From: Buddleja alternifolia
Taxonomy: Eukaryota > Streptophyta > Magnoliopsida > Lamiales > Scrophulariaceae
Assembly: GCA_019426215.1 (NCBI GenBank)
Contig: CM033392.1
Location: 38,984,980 to 39,048,979, forward strand
Reading direction: 5' to 3'
DNA: 64,000 nt
A program made the position numbers and the translations under genes. The notes under the pieces were generated by a model. It was given only the letters and a program-made list of their open reading frames with translations, made no database searches and was not told the origin of the DNA. How positions within the stretch are numbered: position 1 is the first letter of the stretch; every line of letters starts with the position of its first letter. Shown here piece by piece: positions 11,516 to 21,346 of this stretch.

Positions 11516-12064
11516 TGATGTGCACCGAAATTTCTAGGGGCACGATTGTAATTGACTTATCTTCGATTTGGGTTGGATTATCTCCTGTTGGCAAAATATA
11601 ATATAGCTGGTGTAAATAATCTAGACAAGCCCACATGGGTAAAAGCCTATTACGAAATGGGCCCATTCTGCCAAAAGGGCTAAAATAATAATTGAGCTAA
11701 TAAACATGAAATACATATTTATTAGTTTAATATATATTCCCATGGGCTGATAAAAAGGCATTAGCCCATGACCCTTATCCAACTCTATAAATATCCCACG
11801 AGGGTAACCAAAATTCCTTATCTGCTCTCCACACAAAATGTGTGCTAGAGAGAAAGCAACTGACATCTTTAGAGTATAATCCCACCGTTGAACTACGAAA
11901 AGACTTGATCCCAACAAAGTGGGTACATAGGTAGCTTACTTATAGCAAGTGCAGTCTAAACATAAACCAACTTAGTGCCTAGTTTGTCGTGTGTTAGGTC
12001 GGATTTCCTCTCCATGTGGCCATCACGTGATATGCTTACATACTAACATTTTGATCTGACATCA
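11516..12064 (+). repeat. 5' LTR of Gypsy G
   Basis: About 549 bp, from TGATGTGCACC to TTTGATCTGACATCA. It matches 40779-41324 along its length, for example CACGATTGTAATTGACTTATC and CATACTAACATTTTGATCYGACATCA. A TATAAATA box is at about 11795 (CTCTATAAATATCCC). The minus-strand frame 11621-11917 is a shadow. Confidence 0.9.
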
Positions 12065-12086
12065 TTTTAGTGCCATCCGTGGGAAC
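12065..12086 (+). other. Primer-binding region of Gypsy G
   Basis: TTTTAGTGCCATCCGTGGGAAC follows the LTR directly. It is a diverged form of the TGGCGCCGTCTGTGGGAA leader typical of Tat-lineage Gypsy elements. Confidence 0.65.
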
Positions 12087-12144
12087 AATGGTCCAACCAC
12101 TGAGTATGCAGACTCGGTCTTGAGCACGTACCAACGTTAATAAG

Positions 12145-12949
12145 ATGACTAACAACAAGGCGCCAACAGCAGGTGGTGAGGTCTCTAACCCCACACCTCA
12201 GGTAGGACACCGTGACGCACGAGTGGAATGGGGGGACCCAAATCCACCACCTCCATTAAACGTGTAGAACGTGCCCCCCGTGACAGTAGAAGTGATTTCG
12301 TCCCCTGACACCAGGGTGCTCGAGATCACCCGTGAGACCCTCGTTGCCCTTGTAAACGACAACTCAGTCCGAACAGCTGCCCGTGCGGTACAGTAGTACG
12401 TTAGGACGCACCCTCCTCAGGTAGCGCCCCTCCATCAGCTAATAGGGGCAGGATCCTCAAGGTGGGGATCCTCATATTGCTCCCCCACCTCAAGTAAAAG
12501 AACCGCAAGTTATACCCCCTCAATCCACTCACAAGGGTCAAGAGCCTCGTGCGAGAAAACGACCATCTTAACTCGAATCCGCGCAATCCCCCCAAAGAGG
12601 TCGAGAGTCCCTGGCCCCGGGAGGAGAGGGATCAAGGCGATCTAACTCACAGGTCAACGGAGCTACATGTGAAAAACAAGACAGCAGCGTGGCTTCACCT
12701 CATGAAAAGCCACCACGAGGAAGAGATAGAAGGCCGACGCCCCCTAGGTCTCCATGTAGAGGTCAAGTCTCCTTGACCCCCAAAGAGAACCCGCCGAGGT
12801 GAGAAGGCCAGCGTAGATAAGCACCTCGCTAGAGAATAGGGGTAGGTATGAAGACATGCAACTTGTCTTCCCAGCGGTAGCACCCCTCAAGCAAAGTCTT
12901 TTCTACCCAACTATCTTGGCAGAATCCATTCCACAAGGATTAAAAATAC
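12145..12949 (+). pseudogene. Gypsy G gag, 5' part
   Basis: Starts at the ATG at 12145 (MTNNKAPTAGGEVSNP) and soon meets a stop (GTGTAG at about 12267). Frames then shift repeatedly through a Pro/Ser/Arg/Glu-rich N-terminal region, as is usual for Tat gag. The last readable part is SLFYPTILAESIPQGLKI, ending exactly where LTR F begins at 12950. The capsid region resumes at about 26285. GC content is higher than in the surrounding Copia DNA. Confidence 0.65.
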
Positions 12950-13198
12950 TGTTAGGAATCCTTTAGAGCGAAAAATGCAGCGGAAGAATTGAGGATTCCT
13001 AGAGTCGAATCACTTTAATGTAGTTTGATGATTTTCAAAAGTTTTTCAAAACTGATTACCTTATCGATTTCATAACCATGAATTCGTGTAACAGCAACTC
13101 CTAGAATTCTTATCTCCAAAGATTCAAGCAAAATGAGCCTTCAAAAGATCTCTAAAAATCTACTCATTGGTGGTGGTGGACGGCTAGGGAGAGTTTTT
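12950..13198 (-). repeat. LTR of Copia F, left part
   Basis: Begins TGTTAGGAATCCTTTAGAGC and includes the GCAGCGGAAGAATT block near the terminus that other Copia LTRs share. It is interrupted at 13198 by Copia E and resumes at 23162; the joined borders read ...CTAGGGAGAGTTTT and GGGATAGGAG.... No gene. Confidence 0.78.
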
Positions 13199-15041
13199 AG
13201 TTAGGGATTATGCCCTAAAAACCGAATTATATGAAACGTTTATATTTTGTTTGTGAAATTGATCTTTATTAATTTTGTTGCAAGTTATGAGTATTATAGA
13301 AATCATACTATAAGATAGACGTAGTCCGATATAATATATGATAATCTAAATGGAAGTGTTATTCCATGAAAAGACTTGGGTTATATGTGTCATATATTAT
13401 TATAAATGGGTTGTAGTCGGTGATAAGAATGAGCGTCTTCTCTGCTAAAGACTATAATATACTATATTCGATAATTTGTCTTAATCATGGGAATAAGGAT
13501 TCCATATATAGTATATTCGTGTAAATCAATGAGATTGAAACACTAAACCGGACCAATTAAGTTATTTATTTTTGGCTACTATCAAAAATAAATAACTTCA
13601 ACAACAACTCTAAATCCTATGATTGTCGTGGACTAATGCATCTACTGTATATTACTTTGGTGTATTTAGAAGTGAGGTCTTCGGTGGCCAATATACTTTA
13701 TACATTGAGTAATTGCATCAAATATGATTATGAAGGACATTCATAAGGAATCTATAATCTCCATGAGAGATAAGAAATATTCCCTTCAATGGATTTGCAA
13801 TGTTGAACTATTCTAAAACTTTGGCCAAAGTATTTTAGGTGAAGTGTCACTGAAATTAAACGAAAAATGAGTTTTCGTATGAAAAGTTGACAATGAGCAA
13901 ATCAACAATTTTAGGATAAGAGATGAAGAATAAAATAATAGTAGCATTGATTTTAGTTCTTCACAGATATTTCGATAGAGGAGTTGGTTGTAATATTCCT
14001 AAGTATGTGAACTCTTGAGTAATTTGATTAATTCTAGAGTGCAACAATATTTATTTAGTGGACTTAAATATTGTTAAATGGTAATCAAATATTACCATGC
14101 GATGGAAATTCAATTTGACCCATTTGGAGCTAGAATTAGTTTTTCCCTAAGGTCCCTTCTCAAGCCTCGAATAGAAACTCGATTAAATACTAAAAGGTCC
14201 ACCGGATGGATTGTTTTTTGACCTTAGATGAAATGATGTGAGAAATATCTTTAGAGAAATATATTTAGATAAAAGTTAAATTAAATTTATTTTAATTTAA
14301 GAAGAGAAATAAAAAAGGGATGGGCCTCGGCAAAATTGAAGGTGGCCTGGCCACCGTGTGACCTGTGACCTGACCGCCGTGTGACCTATGGCCTGACCGC
14401 CATGTGACCCGTGTTCTAGTCGCCGTGTGACCCATCGCCTGGCTACTGGGTGGTCTTGGGCTTAGCCTATTTCTTCTTTCTTTTTCCCACATAGATTAAA
14501 AACTCAAGTTTTTAACCTTTGGCCATCTATAAATATGAGCCTTTGGAAGTTCAAAAACAACAACAAAATTGCAAAAGAATTTTCTAATTTAGAAAACATA
14601 TTTGCAAAGTATAAAAAAAATTTTAAGAAATTTTATTTTAGTATTAAATTTTAATTGGGAGCCCACTCTCCCGAGTTTAAAGTGAGGCTTTGCGAAGAAG
14701 GCTTTGCGGAGAGAGCTCGGTTTCCTCCGATAAGAAGGAGGTGTTTATTATCGATCTTCGGAGGAAGGTTGTCTTTTTGTTTTGTTTTAATTATTGATTT
14801 TATTTCTATAGCATGCAATTAATTAATTAGTTTCGATTAAATTGTTTAATTAGTTAGTTTTTTAATTGCTAGCTATAGTTAATCAATAATTATTAATTAA
14901 ATTATTTAATTAGTTATCTCTTTCCATAGTATGTATGATTTGAAATTTTTAATGTCATTCATGTACGCATTAGAGATAGATTCTTTAATATAAATTCCGC
15001 TGCGTACTTTTTGGGGTTATTGTCGAAGTAATTTCCCAATA
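13199..15041 (+). repeat. 5' LTR of Copia E
   Basis: About 1843 bp, starting AGTTAGGGATTATGCCC (the first T of TG appears mutated) and ending TTTCCCAATA. It aligns with 21347-23161 throughout. It includes a GTGACC/TGGCC repeat patch (14340-14460) and AATTAATTAGTT repeats (14815-14930). The CTATAAATATGAGCC segment at about 14525 is a plausible TATA box. Confidence 0.9.
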
Positions 15042-15043
15042 AG

Positions 15044-15056
15044 TGGTATCAGAGCA
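15044..15056 (+). other. Primer-binding site of Copia E
   Basis: TGGTATCAGAGCA lies two bases inside the 5' LTR, complementary to the 3' end of initiator-Met tRNA. Confidence 0.92.
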
Positions 15057-15769
15057 GGGCTCTTGATACGTACATGGAGGCATGTATGCATGTTTTTAAA
15101 TCTAATGATGATATGGAATATATTATGTCAATCGTATGTTTAAATAGTTTGACCTGATGATTGAGTGGGAGTGTTTTCAATTTTCATGAGGATAAATAGT
15201 TCAAGTGTTATTCTAATTTGATTAGAACTCATAATTTGTTTAATTAAGCCAAAGTTGTCATTATGTGATAATGAAAAATCCACGAATGGTAAAATATCAA
15301 GTGGGAGCGAGATTCAAGAGTTGAATTCTCATGGCCTCCATTACTGGTCTAATGGTTTAGTGAGTGAATATTATTCCCTAAGGAAGGTATTTGCTCACGA
15401 TTACAAGATTAGATCCCTAACAGGTAGATTGAAATATGTGTAAACGAGTGGGATCACGCTACCGTGAAGTAGCTTGAATATCATATGGATTGTCTAAGTA
15501 ATGGTGTACACTTGATTGGGACATCATATTAGCCTCCCTGAGGAGCTCTGTTATGTCATCCAAAAGGCTAAAGATTGAAATGGTGGGTTAATGATGTTTA
15601 GTAAAAGTTACAAGGGAAAAATGTATTAACTGAGAAGTGTTCTCGACTAAACTTATTATAATTTTCGATCCTGCTGCCAGGAAGGAAAATGTATAAAGCT
15701 AGGTCATCATTGCATGTACAAAATATGGTTTTGTTGATTCCAATTTTGTTTGTTTGCTAAAGTAATTAG
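15057..15769 (+). other. Leader of Copia E
   Basis: About 700 bp between the primer-binding site and gag. A 62-aa frame (15255-15443) shows no known domain. I see nothing else. Confidence 0.6.
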
Positions 15770-16206
15770 ACTCATAACTTGTTTGTAATTTTTCAATTTC
15801 ATAACTGAGATCCATTAGTCCTCTGCAATCAATCCGTAAGGAAAATAGCTCTTAGGATCTAACTATGCTGAGTGGAAAATGAATCTCGAGATTATGCTCA
15901 CTTATGATGAGCACAAGTTTGTTCTTAGAGAACCATGTCCTCCAGCTTCTGCTACCAATGAATCACAGGCTGTTTGGGACCCTTATGAACGGTGACATAA
16001 GGCCAATGAGATGGCTAAATGCTATATCCTAGCATCTGTGTCTAACGTTCTCAAGCATCAGATGTAAGAGATGGTGGCTGCAGCAATGATGATGCAACAT
16101 CTCAAGGAGATGTTTAGTGGTCAGGATAGGACAGCTAGACATGAGCTGATGAGGAAGATACTTACTACCAAAATGACTGAATGAACACTAGTTCAAGGGC
16201 ATGTCA
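15770..16206 (+). pseudogene. Copia E gag, 5' part
   Basis: Capsid coding with recognisable UBN2-type text: NYAEWKMNLEIMLTYDEHKF near 15870, then AKCYILASVSNVLKHQM and MFSGQDRTARHELMRKI. In-frame stops occur at about 15990, 16065 and 16182. It breaks at 16206 where CACTA M1 begins and continues at 17791 (MMAYLNELEILGVKID). Confidence 0.8.
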
Positions 16207-16224
16207 CACTACCACAAAAAAGTC

Positions 16225-16430
16225 CTGTTACAGCGCACCTATGATAGCGGTTTTGAAAACTGCTGTAATAGGGGGCACTCGGTTCGGACCTATGACAGCG
16301 GTTCAAGCCGAACCGCTGTCATAGGTGTCAAAAAAAAAATTAAACTTTTGGCAGCGGTTCGGCCAAACCGCTGCCAAAAGTTCACTTTGTGGCAGCGGTT
16401 CTGCCCGAACCGCTGCCAAAAGTTCAAATT
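16225..16430. repeat. Subterminal palindromes of M1, left side
   Basis: Successive short palindromes of the form N(5)CAGCGGTT...AACCGCTGN(5): CTATGACAGCGGTTCAAGCC/AACCGCTGTCATAG (16289-16325), TTTTGGCAGCGGTTCGG/CCAAACCGCTGCCAAAAG (about 16347-16381) and GGCAGCGGTTCTG/CGAACCGCTGCC (about 16391-16420). Arms differ between palindromes but match within each. Subterminal repeats of this kind are transposase-binding sites in CACTA elements. Confidence 0.85.
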
Positions 16431-16457
16431 TTGGGCGGGTTTATTTCAAACCGGCCC

Positions 16458-16745
16458 CCCCTCTCTCTCACTCTCACTCTCACTCACTCTCTCTCTCTCT
16501 CTCTCTCTCTCAACTCTCTCACCACCGCCGCCGCCGCCGTCCGCCACCCCTCTCGGTTTCTCTCTCTATTTTTAGATCTACTTCTCTCTCTCTCGGTTTC
16601 TCTCTCGATTTCTAGATCTAGTTCTCTCTCTCTCGGTTTCTTTCGGTATAGGACCACGGCCGCCCACCTCCGCCGCCGCCGCCGACGCCCACCTCCGCCT
16701 CCGCCGCCGCCGACGCCGATGCCGCCCACCTCCGCCGCTGCCGCC
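16458..16745. repeat. CT-rich and GCC-rich simple repeats in M1
   Basis: (CT)n at about 16461-16513 and repeated TCTCTCTCTCGGTTTCTCTC at 16546-16645, then GCCGCC/CACCTCCGCC repeats at 16515-16545 and 16660-16745. They give long false frames on both strands (poly-Ser/Leu, Pro, Gly/Arg). M2 has the corresponding CT run and CACCACCGCCGGCACC stretch at 58183-58340, so this cargo is shared. Confidence 0.85.
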
Positions 16746-16787
16746 TTCTTCCATTTAGTTTTGGTATTTTTTTTAGATAAATATAAA

Positions 16788-17152
16788 TATATATATGTAT
16801 ATTTGTGTATGTGTGGGTGTATTTATATTTGTGTATATGTGGGTGTATGTGTATTTGTGTATGTGTGTGTATGTATATTTGTGTATGAATATTTGTGTAT
16901 GAATATTTGTGTATGTATATATGTGGATGGGTCTATGTATATTTGTGTATATGTTCATGGGTGTATGCATATATGTGTATATGTTAATGGGTGTATTTGT
17001 GTATGTGTGGGTGTGTGTATATTTGTGTATGTATATATGTGGATGGGTGTATGTATATTTGTGTATATGTTGATGGGTGTATGTATATTTGTGTATGTGT
17101 GGGTGTACGTATATTTGTGTATGTGTGGGTGTACGTATATTTTTGTATTTAT
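16788..17152 (+). repeat. GTGTATGTATATTTGTG minisatellite in M1
   Basis: Degenerate tandem units around GTATGTATATTTGTGTATRTGTGG, about 26 bp, some shortened or carrying an extra GATGGG. There are no stops in several frames, so it yields spurious Cys/Tyr/Val-rich plus-strand and His/Thr/Tyr-rich minus-strand ORFs (16389-17171, 16773-17234). M2 carries a longer array of the same unit. Confidence 0.9.
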
Positions 17153-17181
17153 GAAAATATTTCTCGGTTGAAATTTTGCGG

Positions 17182-17454
17182 TGTTGGAATGACACGAAAT
17201 TCACAAGGTCATAGAGAAACGGCATTCTGAACAAAACGCAAGACTATGTCTTGCGCTCTCGTGATTTTAGCCATCCGAGATCGTTTAAGGCCTCAAATAC
17301 GCGTTTTATTACAAAAATACGTATCTTGGTAATAAAACGCGTATTTGAGGCCTTAAACAATCTCGGATGGCTAAAATCACGAGAGCGCAAGTTTTGCGTT
17401 TTGTTTAGAATGCTGTTTCGCTATGACCGTGCGAATTTCGTGTCATTCCAACAT
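17182..17454. repeat. Long hairpin (inverted repeat) in M1
   Basis: The left arm starts GTGTTGGAATGACACGAAATT; the right arm ends AATTTCGTGTCATTCCAACAT. The arms are about 130 bp with a few mismatches around a short loop near 17320. The innermost ~65 bp, CTTGCGCTCTCGTGATTTT to ATTTGAGGCC, are almost perfectly paired. A transcript would fold into a long duplex. Confidence 0.93.
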
Positions 17455-17504
17455 GGTAACATTATAAACGATAAAATAAAATTAAAAAAATAAAATAAAC
17501 CACC

Positions 17505-17765
17505 CTATGACAGCGGTTCAGCCGGAACCGCTGTCATAGGGTCCAATTTAATTTTTTTTTTTTTGAATAAATGACCCTATGACAGCGGTTCCGCCGAAAC
17601 CGCTGTCATAGGGTCACCTTACTGCAGCGGTTTCTATAGAACCGCTGTCATAGGGTGACCTATGACAGCGGTTCCGGAACCGCTGTCATATGGTTTTGAC
17701 CTATGCCAGCGGTACCTATGATAGCGGTTCAAAACCGTTGTAATAGGCCCAAAAAAACCGCTGTT
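17505..17765. repeat. Subterminal palindromes of M1, right side
   Basis: Four palindromes around CTATGACAGCGGTT...AACCGCTGTCATAG (17505-17541, 17575-17611, 17660-17692, 17700-17735 with TGATAGCGG). Internal units use TGACAGCGG, while the outermost read TTATAGG/TTACAGCG. Confidence 0.88.
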
Positions 17766-17790
17766 ATAGGTCATTTCTGTAGTAGTGTCA

Positions 17791-18225
17791 TGAGGATGAT
17801 GGCTTACTTGAATGAACTAGAAATCCTTGGTGTAAAAATTGACAGTCAAACCCAACAGGATATGATCCTGAACTCTTTGTCAAGTTCATTCACTCAGTTC
17901 AGGCTTAACTATGCCAAGAATAATAAAGATTACTCATTGCCTGAATTGATGAATGAACTGCAAGTTGCAGAAGGTGTTCTGAGAGCTAAATGGAGCATCA
18001 ATTTTGCTCAGACATCTGGTATGAAAGCTAAAAAATGGAATGCTAAGAAAAAGAAAAAGGGTAAGAATAAAGTTGCTACTGTAGAACTAATATTCAAAAG
18101 AAAGCCAAGCCCACAAAAGAAAAATGTTTCCACTGTGGGGAAGATGGCCATTAGAAGAGGAATTGCCCAAAATATTTGGCAAGCCTTCCTGCTAAATCTG
18201 GCAAATCACCTTATCAAGGTATAAC
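17791..18225 (+). pseudogene. Copia E gag, 3' part
   Basis: Continuation after M1 (frame 17703-18224, whose first ~30 codons are M1 sequence): DSQTQQDMILNSLSSSFTQF, a basic KKWNAKKKKKGKNK stretch and the start of a nucleocapsid. The zinc knuckle (about 18120-18165) is visible but changes frame, so Cys and His residues are not all in one frame. Confidence 0.82.
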
Positions 18226-21200
18226 GATATCTTGTTTACTTAAAACATGTTTAGTTTGAAGTCCACCAGGTTCCTGGTGTGTGGACTTAGGATCAACTAA
18301 TCTTATTTGTAACATCTTGTAGGGGTTTCAACTGACCATGCAGCTAAGTGATGGTCATATGTACCTACTGATGGGAGATGGTACAAGCGTGCCAGTAGTA
18401 GCTATAGGGCTTGTTAGTTTATATTTTGTGAACAGAGTATTACTTTTGAAAGACTGTCTATATGTGCCTTCCATCCGTAAGAATTTGATTTTTGTTAATT
18501 GTTTGATGGATGATGGTTTTGCTGTTGTTTTTGCACAAGGTTTATCTATTAACCATAATAAATCATTTAATTGTAAAGGCACTAGGAAAGATGGTTTGTT
18601 TTTATTATTTCCTAATAATACTCTGTTGGTAATTCTGAGGCTAATACAAGTAAACAAATCTTACCTTTGAAAAGAAAAACTCCAATGACTGATGAAGCAT
18701 ATATGTGGCACTTGCGTTTAGGTCATGTTAACTCTAATAAGATCCAAAGACTGGTATCTTATGGACTTATAAGTCCATTAGACCTTAAAAATCTACCAGT
18801 CTGCGAATCACGTTTAGAGGGTAAAATGACCAAAAGGCCTTTTAAGGGAAAAGGCAATAGAGCCACACAGTTGCTTGAATTGATTCACACTGATGTTTAT
18901 GGACCAATGAACATTCAGGCAAGAGGAGGTTTTGAGTATTTCATAACTTTTATAGATAATTTCTCAAGGTATGGATATGTATATCTAATGTAACATAAGT
19001 CTGAAACTTTTGAAAAGTTCAAAGTGTTTAAGGCCGATGTGGAAAACCGATTAGATAAACATATCAAATCACTTAGATCAGATCGAGGTGGAGAATATCT
19101 ATCCAGAGAGTTCTTAGACTTCTTAACTGAAAATGGGATTAGATCTCAGCTTACTGCACCGGGCACACCCCAGCAGAATGGTGTTATAAAAAGAAGAAAT
19201 AGAACATTAATGGAAATTGTAAGATCCATGATGAGTCATGCAACTCCTAGTTCATCTTGGGGATATGCACTTGAAACAGCTGCTTATCTACTGAACTTAG
19301 TTCCTTCTAAGTCAGTTCCTAAAACACCTGTGGAGTTATGGATTGGGCAAAAGCCTGAGATTAACTATCTCCGTATTTGGGGATGTTCAGCACATGTGTT
19401 AAGGAAAGATCCTGATAAGTTAGAGTCAAGGATAGAAGAATGCTTGTTTGTAGGATATCCTAAAGAGACTAGGGGTGGTCAATTTTATAGTCCTAATGAT
19501 CATAAGGTATTTGTGAGTACAAATGCCAAGTATCTTGAGGATGAACTATTAAATGGCTACAAGAGTCAAAGTAAGCTTGTATTAGAAGAAATGATAGTGT
19601 CAAATACTACATCTGAGCAGCCTCGTCTAACTGAGAAGATAGATAATACATATGTTGTACCTAGTATAACTACTGATGTGGAACCTAGTACACATGAGCC
19701 ACGTTGTAGTGGGAGGATTATCAGGCCTCATGTCAGATATCTTAGAAAACCCTTGTGGTTGTACCTAAACTTGAATCTAATCCTCTTAACTACAACGAAG
19801 CTCTAGCAGATATAGATGCTGATCGATGGGTCACTGCAATGAAATCTAAGTTGGAGTCAATGTACTTAAATAATGTCTCGGAACTTCTAGAGGCACCGGA
19901 AGGCATTAAACCCATTGGGTGTAAATGGGTCTACAAGAGAAAGAGAGGAGTGGATGGGAAGGTAGAGACCTTCAAAGCAAGGCTAGTGCCGAGGGGTTAT
20001 ACCTAGATAGAAGGCATCAATTATGATGAAACCTTCTCACCAGTAGCCATGTTTAAATCCATAAGGATTCTCTCCTCCATTGCAGGTCATTATGATTATG
20101 AGATATGGCAAATGGATGTTAAAACAGCTTGAATGGAAATCTTCACGAAGAAATCTATATGATACAACCAGATGGATTTGTAGTTGAAAATTAGGAGCAT
20201 CTGGTATGCACACTAAAGAAGTCCATTTATGGACTTAAGCAAGCGTCTAGATCATGGAACATCAGGTTCATTGAAGTTGTCAAATCTTTTGGAGTTGAAT
20301 AGTTAGCTGATGAACCATGTGTGTATAAAAGACATCATGAAAAAGTTATAATGTTCTTAGTGCTTTTTGTGGATGATATTCTACTCACTGGAAATGATGT
20401 GGGAACATTGTTTGCAGTTAAGATTTGTTGTCCAATCAATTTGATATGAAAGACCTAGGTGAAGACAACTATGTTCTAGGGATCAAGATTTTGCGAGACC
20501 AAAAGAACAAGATGCTAGGCTAATCACAAGCTGCATATATAGATAAGATATTGGCAAGGTATAACATGGCAGATTCCAAGAAAGGGTCATTGCCTTTTGG
20601 ACATGGAATCCAACTTTCTCGAGAATAGTGTCCTAAAACACCTAAAGAGGAAGAACACATAAGAAATGTACCCTATGCTTTAGCTGTGGGTAGTCACATG
20701 TATGCTATGCTATGTACTAGGCCAAATATCTATTATGTTGTAGCAATGGTCAGTAGATATCAGTCGAACCCTAGACCAGAACATTGGGTGGTAGCGAAGC
20801 ATATTCTAAAGTACTTGAGAAAGACTAGAGATTATATGATTTTCTATCAAAGTGAGGAGCTATTACCAATAGGTTACACCGATTCAGATTTTCAATTCCA
20901 CCTCGGGATATGTGTTTACTCTTGGTGGAGGAGCCATTAGTTGGAGAAGCATAAAACAGTCTTGCATCGCAGACTCCACTATGGAAGCTGAATATGTGGC
21001 AGCTTCTGAAGCTGCTAAAGAGGCTTATTGGCTAAGAAAGTTTCTTATAGATCTAGAGGTTGTTAGAGAAGGGCTATCACTGATCACACTCCTTTGTGAT
21101 AATTTTTGTGTTGTAGCCAACTCTAAAAGACCAAGAAGCCATAAGTGTTCAACGCACATTGAGAGGAAGAATCACATCATTAGTGAATTAGTAGATCGTG

Positions 21201-21331
21201 GAGAGATTGTAGTTACCAAGATAGCCTCAACTAATAATTTGGCAGATCCCTTTACTAAAACATTGGCACAAAAGAGTTTTGACTCTCATTTAGAAGGGAT
21301 GGGTATTAGATATATGACTAATTGGATTTGA
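18226..21331 (+). pseudogene. Copia E protease, integrase, RT and RNase H
   Basis: Protease near 18270: the usual DSG is DLG (WCVDLGSTNLIC). Frame 18338-18670 follows. Integrase 18667-19806: MWHLRLGHVNSNKIQRLVSY, CESR in place of CESC, D in HTDVYGP, D in RSDRGGEY, but the catalytic Glu of GVAERRN is Lys (GVIKRRNRTL); an in-frame stop lies at about 18991. RT about 19755-20500: FVDDILLTGNDVG is intact, with stops at 20004 and 20129. RNase H 20686-21331: STMEAEYVAASEAAKEAYWL, ending DPFTKTLAQKSFDSHLEGMG. Several lesions in every domain. Confidence 0.9.
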
Positions 21332-21335
21332 GGGC

Positions 21336-21345
21336 AAGTGGGAGA
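21336..21345 (+). other. Polypurine tract of Copia E
   Basis: AAGTGGGAGA ends just before the 3' LTR at 21347. Confidence 0.85.
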
Positions 21346-21346
21346 T

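Larger units (their letters stand above)
16207..17787 (+). mobile_element. Non-autonomous CACTA transposon M1
   Basis: 1581 bp, bounded by CACTACCACAAAAAA at the left and TCATTTCTGTAGTAGTG at the right (reverse complement CACTACTACAGAAATGA). It is flanked by the 3-bp target duplication TCA (16204-16206, 17788-17790), and removing it restores the gag reading of Copia E. It has no transposase. Contents in order: subterminal GCGGTT/AACCGC palindromes, CT-rich and GCC-rich simple repeats, a GTGTATGTATATTTGTG minisatellite, a ~270-bp hairpin, and more palindromes. M2 at 57908 is the same family. Confidence 0.93.

Noticed and set aside
16389..17171. 260-aa frame with Ser/Pro-rich and Cys/Tyr-rich parts
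   Set aside because: Made of CT and GCC simple repeats plus the minisatellite of M1; not a gene.
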